This document shows positions 39,662 through 50,461 of a stretch of DNA of 64,000 bases, in pieces; positions within the stretch are counted from its first letter, which is position 1; the number at the start of each line of letters is the position of its first letter. The position numbers and the translations under genes are program-made. Location of the stretch: the NCBI GenBank assembly GCA_004014935.1, contig CP025323.1, positions 1,488,001 through 1,552,000 of the forward strand, written 5' to 3'. The stretch comes from Saccharomycopsis malanga (lineage: Eukaryota > Ascomycota > Saccharomycetes > Ascoideales > Saccharomycopsidaceae). Below the pieces are notes generated by a model. The model saw only the letters and a list, made by a program, of their open reading frames with translations. It ran no database searches and was not told the DNA's origin.

Positions 39662-40750
39662 GATTTATAATCTCTAGTTGTATTTTAATGCAAACATACA
39701 GATGACATGCCTGGAAACTGGCAATATATATAACCAAGAGCCCATCTCCAAGCATAGTCCAACCAAACACGATAGGAAGATGCTAGGAGTGTCTTTTGAT
39801 ACCGTGTGTTCTATGGTAGTGTACGATGGTGCTTCAAGAAAGATATTGAGTGCACGCTAAACTACGCAAGATATTTTGAGTAATGGATGGTCTTCCACGA
39901 CTACCGCAGCCAAGGCACACCTAATATTGTCCATATTAACTACTGGAAACAGCCTGGCGCCATGAGCAGAAGCTGTCCATCATAAAGGATGGAAGAGAAT
40001 ATCATGCATGTTGGGAAAGCTGCATTTCCGGCCTGTTTCAAACGCCTGGACTAGTTTCAATCCAACACTCTGTTCCTTTTTTCTTCTTCTTCTTCTTTTT
40101 ACAGTTTTATGGAAATAAGCTGGCATGTATCAAATGCTTATGACATGTTTACACCTACATAACCCATTGTATAGCCTATGGTAAGCTTGCATATCCAAAA
40201 GCTGCCTGTGCTTTGTATATATAAGAATACGACATGGCTACCAGAGACCAGTAAACTACATACTTCCTAATTAGGGCCATATTTACAGATCAAACAATGC
40301 CTTTGGCCCTAAAAGGATAGTGTCCACAGCCAAATACCCTTTGCAGCATCGTATTCGTCTTGCGTATTCACAATCCAGACAAAACCAATACCTTACCATC
40401 TACAATCTCTTCAATGCAACCTTTCAACCTCATTCCACTCTTATTATTTCCATCAACCCAACCTGCTCCTGTTTCATATATGCATGGTGATGCATACTGA
40501 TGCGCAAATGGCGTGGCTAGCGCAGCACACTGCATATGAAAAAAAAATCCCCAGTTGTTGATGGGTGGGCTGGTACTATATTGGGATGGTATTTTTTCTG
40601 TCAAACACTTTGGGGGCACATTTTGGGGCAGTGATTGTGGCGAGAAAAGCAGATTAGGAGGTATAACCTGAGAACAAGGGTGTCGCCAAGCGTTTAGTGC
40701 TGTTTATAGAGTAGTGTCAGCAAGATCAACATATGTTGAGACCATAATAT
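39662..40750. other. Divergent promoter region, no gene seen
   Basis: 1.1 kb between the glucanase and the next gene. Contains TATATATAA at 39724-39732 for the glucanase, TATATATAAG near 40216 and a CTT-rich tract at 40080-40100. No coding gene is supported. Confidence 0.45.
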
Positions 40751-42928
40751 ATGGAAATACAACGGATGACTGGGGTACAAAATGGCACAGCGCGAAAGAA
40801 GCTTAGCAAGCTTGATTTTGGGCCTCAGGCAGAGAAGCCCGAAGTGCCTGTAGGAAGATGTGCCTCTGTTTTGGGCCGGTCCAATGAGATCTTAGCATTT
40901 GAGCAGGAATTGCATGATTTGTTGCTGTCTGCGTCGAAATTAACCTCCCAGCAGCAGAAGACAATAGAAAAGGCGTTGGAAAGCGCCTTTGATTTGTTCC
41001 AGGTGCCTATATTGATAGACAGCGCTGCGGGAAAGACAGCATGTTCCTTGATTGACGTAGCCTCACTAGATCTTTTCAAACGAATCCAAGGGATTGTCAC
41101 CGCATTGTCTACTTTGATAATGAGTATTGCAGAATCTGATCAAGAAGGAGCAGTCGACTACGATGCCAGTTTCGTACAGAATGCAGATACTGCCAGCAGT
41201 GTAGTCTCGCCAGATGCAAAACCGGCAGCTCGCTTACTAAAATCGCCTGTATTAGACAGCATAAACGTAGAAAGCCTTGATAAGTTGTCTCCTCTCACCG
41301 CCAGCTATTCTCGCCGTAGACCGTCTGCAAACTCCAGCTATTTGGGCTCCCCGTTGAAAAACAAGATCAATTTGAAGTTTGGCTTGCCGTACAATGACGA
41401 TCTCTTAAGACCTTCTTCCAGAAACAGCAAAGAAAGCAGAGTGAGTGCAAACAGAGGCCAGAAAATAAATATCAAAAGCGAGGACGAAAGCAGCGAGTTT
41501 TCAGACGATCCTGATGCTTTGACAAATAGTAGGAGAGGCAGTGGTAATATTTCATACGAGGCAAGAAACTCAGCAAAACCATATTTGTCTTTATTAAGTC
41601 ATAGCGAGAGCTTTAAAAATGACAGGTTTGCGGAGGGATTAGTGGGCCATTCCGTAGAAAATGGAAATGATGGTTTTAATTTAGATATTAATAGGGGTTT
41701 TAATTTAGATAATAATAGGGGTTTTAGTTCAGATATTAATAATGGTTTTAATTCAGATACTAATAATGGTTTTAATTCAGATATCAATAAGGGTTTTAAA
41801 TCAAATATTAATAACGGTTCTAATTCAATTATCAATAATGGTTCTAATTCAATTATCAATAATGGTTTTAAAACAAATATTAATAACAATCATAGTTCTA
41901 ATCATAATAACTCTAATTCAAACCATATCAATAACTCTAATTCAAACCTTATCAATAATAGTATCACCAGTATTCGCAGTTTTGATCATTCTCGATTCTC
42001 TATCAATGGAACGTCCAGTCCGTTATTGGATTCCAGCAATCTTCTGGCCAGTAATCTTTCACACAGGAAAAAGTCGCCATTGATGGATTCTCCAAACTTT
42101 GACTCAGTTTATAGTGCTAACAACAGTCCAACAAGAGGACTCAATAGAAGAAGATCTAGAACTTTTCATGAGTTTGCATCAGCAGGTCATGGCAGTACTA
42201 AAGGTTTGGATATTCCTACAAACAGAATGTCGTTTCCTGGTTTTAGTTACAATAAGTACGAACATGGCAATCCTGCTCCGTTTATTGAAGGATTCGATGA
42301 AAACATGCAGACATCAAATAACCAAATCCAGACTGCAAATGGCCACGAATATGGAGACATGTTTATTGATATGAGCAGAAACTTGGATTACACACTGTCA
42401 ACAGCCATGAGTCCGCCATTGCAAGGAAGCAGTTATTCGCAGCAGATTTCACACCACAAGCAACAATTGAAGAAACTAGAGGCCTTGGAGAAGTTGAAAC
42501 AGCGTGCTTCTTCCAGAAATAGCATGCAAAGTAGAAAAAAGAGCATCAGCGGAGCTTCCGAAAGACAGTCGTATCATAATAAAGATCTCAGTTTCAATGA
42601 GTTTGTCAGACTCACCAAAGAAAGAGGCGATTTGCCCTTGGAATCCGCCGAGTTTGGCATCCCAAGAAACATCTCAAGACCCCAGTCGGTCATTGGAAGA
42701 AGAACAAACCATCTAGAATATGCCGATAGATACAGCCAGGCAATGCACCCGGACCTGTACAATAATAACAGTTTTGGCAGTCTCAATTACAGCCTAGACG
42801 AGACCAACGTACCAGCAAACAACAGCTTTGGCCATAATGGTGTCGACAGTGCTCATAGATATACTGATTACCCTAATATCAACATGAACAGCAGATATCA
42901 GAGCAAAAGAAACTCAATGAGGTTCTAA
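40751..42928 (+). CDS. Uncharacterised protein with Asn-rich repeat tract
   Basis: I do not recognise this 725-residue protein. Residues about 40-140 are predicted helical (LAFEQELHDLLLSASKLTS ... LFKRIQGIVTALSTL). The middle is disordered, with many SP/SR phosphosite-like motifs. A tract at about 303-400 contains repeated GFNSDINN-type octapeptides degrading into Asn/Ser runs. Near 575 is a short charged helix (QQLKKLEALEKLKQRASSR). A conserved-looking NEFVRLTKERGDLPLES segment follows near 617. The protein ends in KRNSMRF. There is no signal peptide or membrane segment. It looks like a cytoplasmic or cortical scaffold, but that is guesswork. The first ATG is used; another Met follows at residue 6. 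Confidence 0.75.
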   Translation: MEIQRMTGVQNGTARKKLSKLDFGPQAEKPEVPVGRCASVLGRSNEILAFEQELHDLLLSASKLTSQQQKTIEKALESAFDLFQVPILIDSAAGKTACSLIDVASLDLFKRIQGIVTALSTLIMSIAESDQEGAVDYDASFVQNADTASSVVSPDAKPAARLLKSPVLDSINVESLDKLSPLTASYSRRRPSANSSYLGSPLKNKINLKFGLPYNDDLLRPSSRNSKESRVSANRGQKINIKSEDESSEFSDDPDALTNSRRGSGNISYEARNSAKPYLSLLSHSESFKNDRFAEGLVGHSVENGNDGFNLDINRGFNLDNNRGFSSDINNGFNSDTNNGFNSDINKGFKSNINNGSNSIINNGSNSIINNGFKTNINNNHSSNHNNSNSNHINNSNSNLINNSITSIRSFDHSRFSINGTSSPLLDSSNLLASNLSHRKKSPLMDSPNFDSVYSANNSPTRGLNRRRSRTFHEFASAGHGSTKGLDIPTNRMSFPGFSYNKYEHGNPAPFIEGFDENMQTSNNQIQTANGHEYGDMFIDMSRNLDYTLSTAMSPPLQGSSYSQQISHHKQQLKKLEALEKLKQRASSRNSMQSRKKSISGASERQSYHNKDLSFNEFVRLTKERGDLPLESAEFGIPRNISRPQSVIGRRTNHLEYADRYSQAMHPDLYNNNSFGSLNYSLDETNVPANNSFGHNGVDSAHRYTDYPNINMNSRYQSKRNSMRF

Positions 42929-43007
42929 AGGGCAACAGGAGAGTTCAGATAGTGGCCTCAGGAAAGGGAAAAAGGCCTGCAAGGCTTGAACGTGAAATGA
43001 TTATGAT

Positions 43008-43100
43008 CAACATTGGGTTTTGTCAAGCTCCTTTGGACATGGCGCGTATATACTGATATTTACTGGGCTCGAAATACTATCATTATTATTATTTATTATA
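43008..43100 (+). mobile_element. SINE 3' half
   Basis: CATTGGGTTTTGTCAAGCTC then CTTTGGACATGGCGCGTATATAC, the tail TTTACTGGGCTCGAAATAC and ATT repeats. It follows the 3' flank of the preceding gene. Confidence 0.75.
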
Positions 43101-43357
43101 GCATTTGTTTTTGAAAGAGAAATGAATACGTGTAGCTGGAAAAACATGTTCTATAAACATTCAAGATTGTAATTTAAACTTCTCATTAAGAATCTCAAAT
43201 TAATAATATATAATGATAAGTGAATCGAACAGTATATACGTTTTGGATAAAAGACGCAACTCGATGAAGCTTTCAATCAGTTTGGTTTCTAGTGGAAAAA
43301 AATGTACATTGCAATATTTCAAAGGTTCTTTTTTATTAGAATATTTAATTAAATACG

Positions 43358-43413
43358 TGAACGAAACTGATATGTACTGGGCTTGAAATATATGATATTA
43401 TTATTATTATTAA
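43358..43413 (+). mobile_element. SINE tail fragment
   Basis: ACGAAACTGATATGTACTGG then GCTTGAAATATATGATATT and five ATT units. Confidence 0.75.
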
Positions 43414-43619
43414 ATACGTGATAAACAAAATAAAATGGGAAAACAATTCTTTAATCAGTTAACCTTTACTCAGATCGAGAAAAGAGTTGGAATTAACGAA
43501 TGGTTGGATGCAAATTCAACTACTGTAAAGTGGAGCATCAAACATACGAAAATAGTCAAAATAGTCCAGTTGAAAGTCACCCAGAGTTGGAAGTATATAG
43601 GTGTTTCCGTAATTATTCT

Positions 43620-43830
43620 AGCTAAAACATGGTGAAGATTGTTTTTAGTCAGGAATCAAGCCCTTGAGATTGTTAGGCCTTTCTCTCTTCTCTCAGTGCT
43701 ATTTACTAAATTATCCTGCCAAGTCTTTTTCTCTTCTCTGAGAATGCTATTGCTTAATTACTCTGTCTGGCTTTTTCCTCTTCTCCAGACACTATCTGCT
43801 CAATTATCCTGCCCAGAGGCTTTTGAATCC
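43620..43830 (-). mobile_element. SINE remnant with triplicated A-to-B interval
   Basis: Minus-strand B-box remnant GGGCTTGATTCCTGAC (about 43650-43665) followed by three tandem units of about 47 bp, each containing a version of AGGCAGGATAATT...AGAGAAGAGAAAAAG. The head hairpin is not recognisable. A 78-codon plus-strand frame here is only the shadow of the repeat. Confidence 0.65.
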
Positions 43831-44509
43831 TACATTTTACTATTTAACATTTACAATTTGCTCTTTATAAAGTAGAAAAAAGCCCTAACAAGAATTTCAC
43901 TTTACTCATTGAACGCTAGTTTTGCAGGTTTCTCAAACAAACCTACATTTACATTAATAACTGTTATAAATTTGGTTTTTTCTTTGTAGCTGTAAAGTAG
44001 CGATTATTTTTAACGGATCTGGAAATATGATGGAAAATGACAAACAATTAGTGAGTTTCTTTATAAATCATGGTATTTTATCGGTGCTATTTTCAACAAA
44101 TCTGGACATATGGAAAAATTACAGAGAATTGTTGTGTTTGTTTTATGACAGTTCATTGGTGCTATTATTAACTGATCTGGGAATGAGATTCTTCATAAAT
44201 TATGATATTTTACAACTAGTTTTACTAAAATCTAATCTTGATCATTCAGTTTCAACAATAATACAACCCGCTTGTCACCATCTACAATCAAGTTACTGAC
44301 AAATTGTATTATGATATATATATACATGCTTTTGAATGACCAAAAAAGAACGGGAAAGAACAAGAGAAATGAATACAAAAAAGACAAGCCAATATAGAGT
44401 AAATACCACCGGTGGGAAAAAAATGACGGGCTTTTGGTTTTCATTACACTACAAATAGCCAAGCTCAATTGATATAACGAGAAACACGAGGAATAATTTG
44501 ATGAGGTGT
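43831..44509. other. Intergenic, no gene seen
   Basis: AT-rich, with an imperfect internal duplication (TTTATAAATCATGGTATTTT near 44060 and a version near 44195). A 90-codon frame at 44027 is not recognisable. Confidence 0.4.
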
Positions 44510-45101
44510 TTATTCGAGAGTGACCTTAGCACCCAAAGCCTCAAGGGTTTTCTTAATTTTCTCAGCATCTTCCTTTGCAACGTTTTCTTTCAATACCTTA
44601 GGAGCGCTTTCAACAAACTTTTTACTTTCCACCAAAGACAAGTCCAATAAACCCTTGACTTCCTTGATAACCTTTGGTTTAGTTTTTGGATCAAAGCTCT
44701 CCAATTTGATGTTGAAAATGGTCTTTTCCTCAACCTCCTCTTTGGCAGCCGGAGCTTCTTCGGCAGGAGCAGCGGCAGCAGCGGCGCCAGAGCCACCGCC
44801 AACTGGGAAAGAGATGTCTGGGATATTGAGCTTAGATTTGAGTTCGGAGATCAACGAACTGGTTTCCAAAAGGGTCAATTTCGAGATTTGGTCTACAATA
44901 GTGGCGATTTTAGGGTCCACAGGCTCGGCAGGAGCAGCAGCAGTGGAATTCAAACGTACCAAAGTTGGCGTATATGAAGGAATTCTGCAATTGTTAGCCA
45001 ATTACACCAAACAATATCACAATTGATGCAAAAAAAAAAAAAACATACCTTTTAGCCACAATTCTGGCATTTCTGCTGGAAAGACGAACAATATTGAACA
45101 T
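44510..45101 (-). CDS. MNP1: Mitochondrial ribosomal protein L7/L12 type, one intron
   Basis: Large-subunit stalk protein of the mitoribosome that recruits translation GTPases. Exon 1 is 45101-45049 (MFNIVRLSSRNARIVAKR, a mitochondrial presequence). The intron is 45048-44985 (64 nt, GTATGT ... TTGGCTAACAA ... CAG). Exon 2 is 44984-44510. The 175-residue product has the L12 N-terminal dimerisation region (IVDQISKLTLLETSSLISEL), an Ala/Pro/Glu hinge, and the C-terminal domain (EKTIFNIKLESFDPKTKPKV, IKEVKGLLDLSLVESKKFVE, then ending LEALGAKVTLE). It is divergent from RPB9 across 291 bp. Confidence 0.95.
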
Positions 45102-45392
45102 TATAACCGTAAAAAAAAATAATTAATAACGTAATATTTAACAACTTTCTTCACTCTCTTTATTACCAATCCATCAAAAACATGAATCTGTCGATGATTA
45201 TTGGCGAAAATTTCAGCCTTTTTTTCGCTGTGACAATTTTTTCATTTGCCGGGGTTACCCGGGCACGTGGGATGATTAGAGTATGGGCGGTAAAGTAGAG
45301 GCATAAGAGATGGTTTATTTAGTGAGGAAATAATGGATTTGTATGGGTATTTGAGTGGTTTATACAGAAGCGTTTAGTTCAAGACAAGCATC
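45102..45392. promoter_or_regulatory. Shared MNP1/RPB9 promoter with Reb1-type and CACGTG sites
   Basis: TTACCCG at 45255-45261 is the Reb1 core and CACGTG at 45264-45269 the Cbf1-type E box; they lie 2 bp apart near the middle of the bidirectional promoter. Such sites commonly position nucleosome-free regions in yeasts. Confidence 0.65.
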
Positions 45393-45793
45393 ATGACATC
45401 GTTCAAGTTTTGTTCGGATTGGTAAGTTTGAATTTGGATTTTCCGGGCTATTTGTCACCATAGTTTACTAATTTAATCAGCAATAATATGTTGTATCCTA
45501 AGGAAGATAAGGAAAATAGCAGACTTCTCTTTTCATGCCGAAACTGTAATTATACCGAGCTCGCCGACGACCCAAAGGTGTATAGACACGAATTGAAGGC
45601 AGACATGGGAGAAACCGCCGGTGTGGTTCAGGATATTGGAGCCGATCCTACGCTTCCGCGTACTGATAAAGAATGTCCATATTGTCACGCACACAACTGT
45701 GTTTTCTTCCAATCACAAATTAGAAGAAAGGACACTAGTATGATTCTTTTCTATGTGTGCTTGACTTGTAGTCGAACATTTAAGAGTGTGTAG
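45393..45793 (+). CDS. RPB9: RNA polymerase II subunit Rpb9, one intron
   Basis: Zinc-ribbon subunit of RNA polymerase II involved in start-site choice and fidelity. Exon 1 is 45393-45421 (MTSFKFCSD), the intron 45422-45480 (59 nt, GTAAGT ... TTTACTAATTT ... CAG) and exon 2 45481-45793. The junction restores [20 protein letters not shown], which matches yeast Rpb9. The 113-residue protein has the N-terminal ribbon (C7, C10, C29, C32 pattern) and the C-terminal TFIIS-like ribbon (CPYCH ... [16 protein letters not shown]). The internal ATG at 45488 is not the start. Confidence 0.97.
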
Positions 45794-46315
45794 GATGAGT
45801 TATGTAGGTGATTGTTGTTGATGGTTGTCAAAAGGTGATGAATTGTCAAAATGTAATTTTATTAAAAGATTTAAACAACAGAATTTGTAATTTATTTTTA
45901 TTATTTTTGTAATTTTAATAATAGTATTAAGATTAGTTGTAGATATGTAATTGGATCTTCATTTTTTATATCAAATTTTCAATTTTAATATTGAAAAACG
46001 GCTTTAATGTTCATACATGTACATTGTAAGAAGATTCAAATAAAACAGCTAAGCAAGAGTTTACAAATAACAAATAACTGGTGAATTTTCAATAAATAAC
46101 CATTTTCGCCCAAATGTATCTAATTTTACAAATAACTGGTGAATTTTCAATAAATAACTATTTTCGCCCAAAAGTATTTAATTTTAAAAAGGTATTATTG
46201 ACTGCTGCAATTTGAACAAAATTACACCAACATCGTCAAGTTTTCCAATTTAAAGATTAATCTCAAAGCTGCTTTGTATTTTTTAATATTTCATAAAAGT
46301 ACAGATTTTTGCTAG
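45794..46315. other. RPB9 3' flank, no gene seen
   Basis: Contains a 58-bp tandem duplication (46070-46185) and otherwise AT-rich sequence. Confidence 0.45.
46070..46185. repeat. 58-bp tandem duplication
   Basis: ACAAATAACTGGTGAATTTT through TTTTCGCCCAAA is present twice with few changes. Confidence 0.88.
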
Positions 46316-46373
46316 GTCTTGTTTTCTCTTCTCCGAGAGCTCTGACCACTGAGCCAAATGGCCCAGTGGTTAA
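46316..46373 (-). mobile_element. SINE head fragment
   Basis: Minus strand: CCACTGGGCCATTTGGCTCA then GTGGTCAGAGCTCTCGGAGAAGAGAAAACAAGACC. It is cut just before the B box. Confidence 0.78.
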
Positions 46374-46559
46374 ATGTGTGAATGAATAAAGAAAAAGCCA
46401 ATTTTTTTCAACAAAAACTCCAAAACTGGGGTCTTCAATCTACCTTTCCAACACAGAACATATTTGAAATTATTACCAATTTTCCTAAAACCTTTTCATA
46501 AAAAGTCGTTGCAACTATTGGCAATATAATCTATATTGTAGAATATGTTCCACATTATA

Positions 46560-47652
46560 CAGACTTGATCAGCCCTTTAACGGATCTTTTACGAAAATGT
46601 ACGCTATAAATGGAAAGAGAAATCAACTGTTTGAAAACATTGGATAAATCAGATATCCAAGCAATTATGATTTTTCCCAGGGAAATATGGGAAACCATTC
46701 AAAATTACAACGAATGCAAATGACACCTGCTCTTTATCAGATTGACCGCCAAGGAAACCCATTGACCTTAACATAGACAAAATTTGTCAAGTTATGGAAT
46801 ATTCGTTTTACCATCTACAAATTTGCCTTTTACATCAGACAAGGTTTCGGTTGAAACTGACCTTGAACAAATTGTATAGATTTGCAAAATCCCAATCCTA
46901 ATACGCACCATTGGCGATGCTTTACAAAATTGATGACCTGTAAAATTCAATATACACCTGGTAAGACAATTGTTTAAATAATTGTTAGTCAAATGGGAAG
47001 AGCAAACAAATTTTCTGGAACATTTCTTGCATTATCCAGTTGCGCACAAGATCTGTATAATTTCCCAACCATTGTATCAATAGTTTATAGAAAATTATTC
47101 AAGTAAGACTCTGTGTCTGGTATTCAAGAACTTTTTGACCAGTTTCATAGGAATGATCTCGCTAGTGACCTTGAAATTTATCGTATGACAACACTATTGC
47201 TACTCAGTTTTCTTTTTTTGAAAAAACTAAACAGCTATATAACTTGCAATAGGGCGAAATCAAGAAATTCAAAACAAAATACTGAACAATCCTTACCAAC
47301 GCTAGAAATATTATTATTATTACATGGTTGCTTAAAACACCATACTTACGGATAGGAGTAATCAGTCAGTTTTCCCAAGGTATTGACGAGCCACCCCCAA
47401 AGTAACGGCAAAACTGAAAAGTACATCATAGTATTGTATGATTATTGGAGATGTCAGGTTGAAACCAATCCAGATTGGTCGGAATACCTTCCTTTAGCCG
47501 AATACACTGTTAAAGTTACACCACACATCTCGTTAGTTGGTAATTCTCCATTCCAAATTGATCTGGGATACCCATCTCGTGGCTCTGTACCTTTCCTGTT
47601 TGTTATTAATTACAAAGATGAACTACTGAGATTCTTGACTATTACGCAATAA
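46560..47652 (+). pseudogene. Decayed Ty3/gypsy retrotransposon pol (RNase H junction and integrase)
   Basis: At about 46565 the translation gives LISPLTDLLRK, the block at the RT/RNase H border of Ty3/gypsy pol, then breaks into stops. At 47383-47600 a frame encodes SHPQSNGKTEKYI, DWSEYLPLAEYTV and GNSPFQIDLGYPS, a clear match to the end of the Ty3-type integrase core (HPQTDGQSER-like, SPFEIDLGY-like). The spacing is shorter than in an intact element and stops and frameshifts are frequent, so it is inactive. No flanking LTR pair is visible. Confidence 0.75.
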
Positions 47653-47825
47653 CCTCTGCTCTCAGTGATTTAACTTGTGCGGTAATTACGATAAATGACG
47701 GAATTCCTAATACTAAATATGTACAATATTGTGAATCAGGAGATCCAGCTAAAACAGTAGGAATTATATTTGATACTCAGAAATCAAAGTGCCATAAATT
47801 GCGAGCTTGAACTCCCTCCATCTTA

Positions 47826-47999
47826 CAAAATGGACTCAGTAGTGGTTTAGAAGAAGAGAAAAAGACCTAACAGGAACATGGGTGAGAATATTATGATGGG
47901 CATTATTGAGCTTTACCAAGTTTTTTTAGACATAGCCCGTATATACGAAACTGATATGTACTGGGCTTGAAATATATGATATTATTATTATTATTATTA
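47826..47999 (+). mobile_element. SINE, 5' eroded, tail intact
   Basis: GGACTCAGTAGTGG, AGAAGAAGAGAAAAAGACCT then AACAGGAACATGGGTGAG, AGCTTTACCAAG, CGTATATACGAAACTGATAT and the tail with seven ATT units. Short form without the middle body. Confidence 0.78.
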
Positions 48000-48129
48000 G
48001 ATGGACGGATACGAAATGGAACATCCTTAACTAATACAAAATTGATGAACATGAACAAACTTTTACAAAATTGATAACCCTGAACAAACTTTTTAAAATT
48101 GATAAATTTATTAGTATATATACAGATTC

Positions 48130-48334
48130 AATAATAATAATAATAATAATAATCTAAAATTTGTTGTTTTTCGCCGTATCTGAAGGGACTTGGTAAAGCC
48201 CAATACTATTGGTCATAATATTCTCACCTGTGAGAATCTTTTTCTCTTCTTCTAGAACACCATCTTAACCATTCTACCTGATCTTTTCTCTTCTATAAGA
48301 GTACTAACCACTGTGCCATACGCCCAGTGGTATA
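48130..48334 (-). mobile_element. SINE with duplicated A-to-B interval
   Basis: Right to left: CCACTGGGCGTATGGCACAG, two copies of the AGAAGAGAAAAGATC-type interval, CACAGGTGAGAATATTATGA, GGGCTTTACCAAGTCCC and an (ATT)8 tail at the left end. Confidence 0.75.
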
Positions 48335-48656
48335 CTGAACCACCCCCTGGTATACCATGGCGTGCTCATCGCCCATAACCCAGATAGCAGCCCTGGTGCA
48401 GATGAAATTCCTAGTAAGCCAGCGATTCTTGGCCAAGGCAAGCAAGAAATGTTAGAGATGAGGCCCAAGAGGGTATTTTGAGTAGATTGAGCAAAGCGTT
48501 AGAGGAATTGAGAGCGATTTGTGACCCAGGAGGTATCGGAAAGCCTATTTGTTCTTGTTTGGAGCGGATAACGTGGGTTTTTGGTATAGTTGCTATATAG
48601 CACACTTTTTTGGAGATTGACAATTGTAGATAGTTGGTATTTAGAGTAAACATTCG
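48335..48656. other. TPK2 upstream region
   Basis: No TATA box is obvious and no gene is visible. TATAGTTGCTATATAGC near 48590 is a short imperfect palindrome. Confidence 0.4.
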
Positions 48657-49814
48657 ATGAATTTTCAGCAGGAGTTCGGAGTGGAGCTGCAGCCCCAGCA
48701 GCCGGTAGCAGGGGGTGCTACAATAGAGATTCCACGGATTCCTACGTACGAGGAGCTCCAGGCACAGTCAAAGCTCAGACAACAGCAACAGTTGCAACCC
48801 AACAACAATGTAAATGCGCCGCTTCTGTTCTTGCCCAAAAAGTCCACGGTGTCCAAGGGCAAGTATGCGTTGAAGGACTTCCAGATCATGCGTACTTTGG
48901 GCACAGGCTCGTTTGGCAGAGTGCATCTTGTAAGATCAGTGCACAATGGACGATACTATGCCATAAAGGTGCTCAAGAAGGCCCAGGTGATCAAGATGAA
49001 GCAGGTGGAGCATACAAACGACGAGCGCAAGATGCTCAAGCTCATTGACCATCCGTTTATCATCCGCATGTGGGGCACCTTCCAGGACGCCAAAAACTTG
49101 TTTATGGTGATGGATTACATCGAGGGCGGCGAGTTGTTCTCTCTTTTGCGGAAATCCAAGCGGTTTCCAAACCCCGTAGCCAAGTTTTACAGTGCTGAGG
49201 TCCTTTTGGCCTTGGATTACTTGCATTCGTACAATATCATCTATCGAGACTTGAAGCCAGAAAACATCCTCATCGACCGCTACGGCCACATCAAAATCAC
49301 CGACTTTGGCTTTGCCAAAGAGGTCGCCTTCTACACTTGGACATTGTGTGGAACCCCCGACTATATTGCGCCCGAGGTGATCACCGCTAAACCGTACAAC
49401 AAATCCGTAGACTGGTGGTCGCTAGGCATCCTCATATTCGAAATGTTGACCGGCTACACCCCGTTCTACGACAAACAGCCTATCAAAACGTACGAGAAAA
49501 TCCTACAGAGCAAAGTGCACTATCCTCCCTTCTTGGAACGCGCAGCCGTCGATTTGCTAACCAAACTCATCACCCCAGACTTGACCAGACGCTTGGGAAA
49601 CTTGCAGAACGGTGCCCAGGACATTAAAAACCATCCGTGGTTCCTGGAAGTCATATGGGACAAACTCTATGCTAAAGATATCGTCACTCCATATGAACCC
49701 CCAGTGACTGCAGGCGTAGGCGACAGTAGTTTGTTCGATTATTATCCTGAAGGTGAATTGGATTATGGTATTACCGGCGAAGACCCTTATGCTCTGTTCT
49801 TTTTGGATTTTTAA
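48657..49814 (+). CDS. TPK2: cAMP-dependent protein kinase catalytic subunit
   Basis: PKA catalytic subunit acting downstream of Ras/adenylate cyclase in nutrient signalling and morphogenesis; 385 residues. The N-terminus is Gln-rich, as in yeast Tpk2. The kinase domain starts at [20 protein letters not shown] (P-loop GTGSFGRV) and includes AIKVLKK (ATP-binding Lys), YRDLKPEN (catalytic loop), DFGFA and the activation loop [14 protein letters not shown] with the phosphorylatable Thr. The AGC C-tail ends in [10 protein letters not shown] with the hydrophobic motif. The match to S. cerevisiae Tpk2 is strong from SKGKY onward. One CTG codon encodes the Leu in DPYAL. Confidence 0.95.
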   Translation: MNFQQEFGVELQPQQPVAGGATIEIPRIPTYEELQAQSKLRQQQQLQPNNNVNAPLLFLPKKSTVSKGKYALKDFQIMRTLGTGSFGRVHLVRSVHNGRYYAIKVLKKAQVIKMKQVEHTNDERKMLKLIDHPFIIRMWGTFQDAKNLFMVMDYIEGGELFSLLRKSKRFPNPVAKFYSAEVLLALDYLHSYNIIYRDLKPENILIDRYGHIKITDFGFAKEVAFYTWTLCGTPDYIAPEVITAKPYNKSVDWWSLGILIFEMLTGYTPFYDKQPIKTYEKILQSKVHYPPFLERAAVDLLTKLITPDLTRRLGNLQNGAQDIKNHPWFLEVIWDKLYAKDIVTPYEPPVTAGVGDSSLFDYYPEGELDYGITGEDPYALFFLDF

Positions 49815-50075
49815 TATTTTCTTTGGATTTGCAAGTTTTATGTTGGATTTGCAAGTTTTACGTTGGATTTTCAAGTTTTCCTTTGAATTTGCAAGTTTTA
49901 CATTGGATTTTCAAGTTTTAATTTGAATTTTTAATATTTCCTTTGAAATTGCAAGTTTTACATTGGATTTCAAGTTTTACATTGGAGTTTCAAGTTTTAA
50001 TTTGAATTTTCAAGTTTTACATTGAATTTTCAATCTTTCCTTTGAATTTTCAACCTTTCCTTTGAATCCTCAAAT
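49815..50075. repeat. Degenerate 20-25-bp tandem array after TPK2
   Basis: About eleven units built on TTTGAATTTTCAAGTTTTAC or TTGGATTTGCAAGTTTTA. It begins directly at the TPK2 stop and may be transcribed as its 3' UTR. Confidence 0.88.
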
Positions 50076-50332
50076 CAATATCAGCACTTTTGGACTATTT
50101 TCTACTTTTTCTTCTTCTGTTTTGTTTTCTTCTCTCAATGTTTGCCCTACACTCGCTTTTTAACGAATTGTTTTTCCAAACCCTCTGTTTTGTTTTAGTT
50201 TCTTTCCCGTCAATATGATTAAACAACCTCATTGTATGCCAAATAGTATTTGCAAGAGTTTCTTGTAGCCCTTTGCCTTGCCCGTGCTCTTGGAGACAAA
50301 CAGACATAACAGAATATACAAAACTGATATTA

Positions 50333-50414
50333 ATAATAATACTAATATCATATATTTTAGGTCTTGTTTTTCTCTTCTTCGAGAGCTCTGACCACTGAGC
50401 CAAATGGCCCAGAG
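50333..50414 (-). mobile_element. SINE head with residual tail, body deleted
   Basis: Minus strand: head CCTCTGGGCCATTTGGCTCA, the interval GAGCTCTCGAAGAAGAGAAA then AACAAGACC, followed at once by a tail-like ATATATGATATTAGTATT. Confidence 0.72.
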
Positions 50415-50461
50415 GCCAGACCTAATATATAAGATATTAATATGCCTACATGCCATGCCTT

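Noticed and set aside
43639-43875. 78-codon hydrophobic ORF
   Set aside because: It reads through the tandem SINE interval repeats and has no independent support.
46792-46992. Minus-strand 66-codon ORF in the Ty3/gypsy remnant
   Set aside because: It lies inside decayed pol sequence on the other strand and has no domain.
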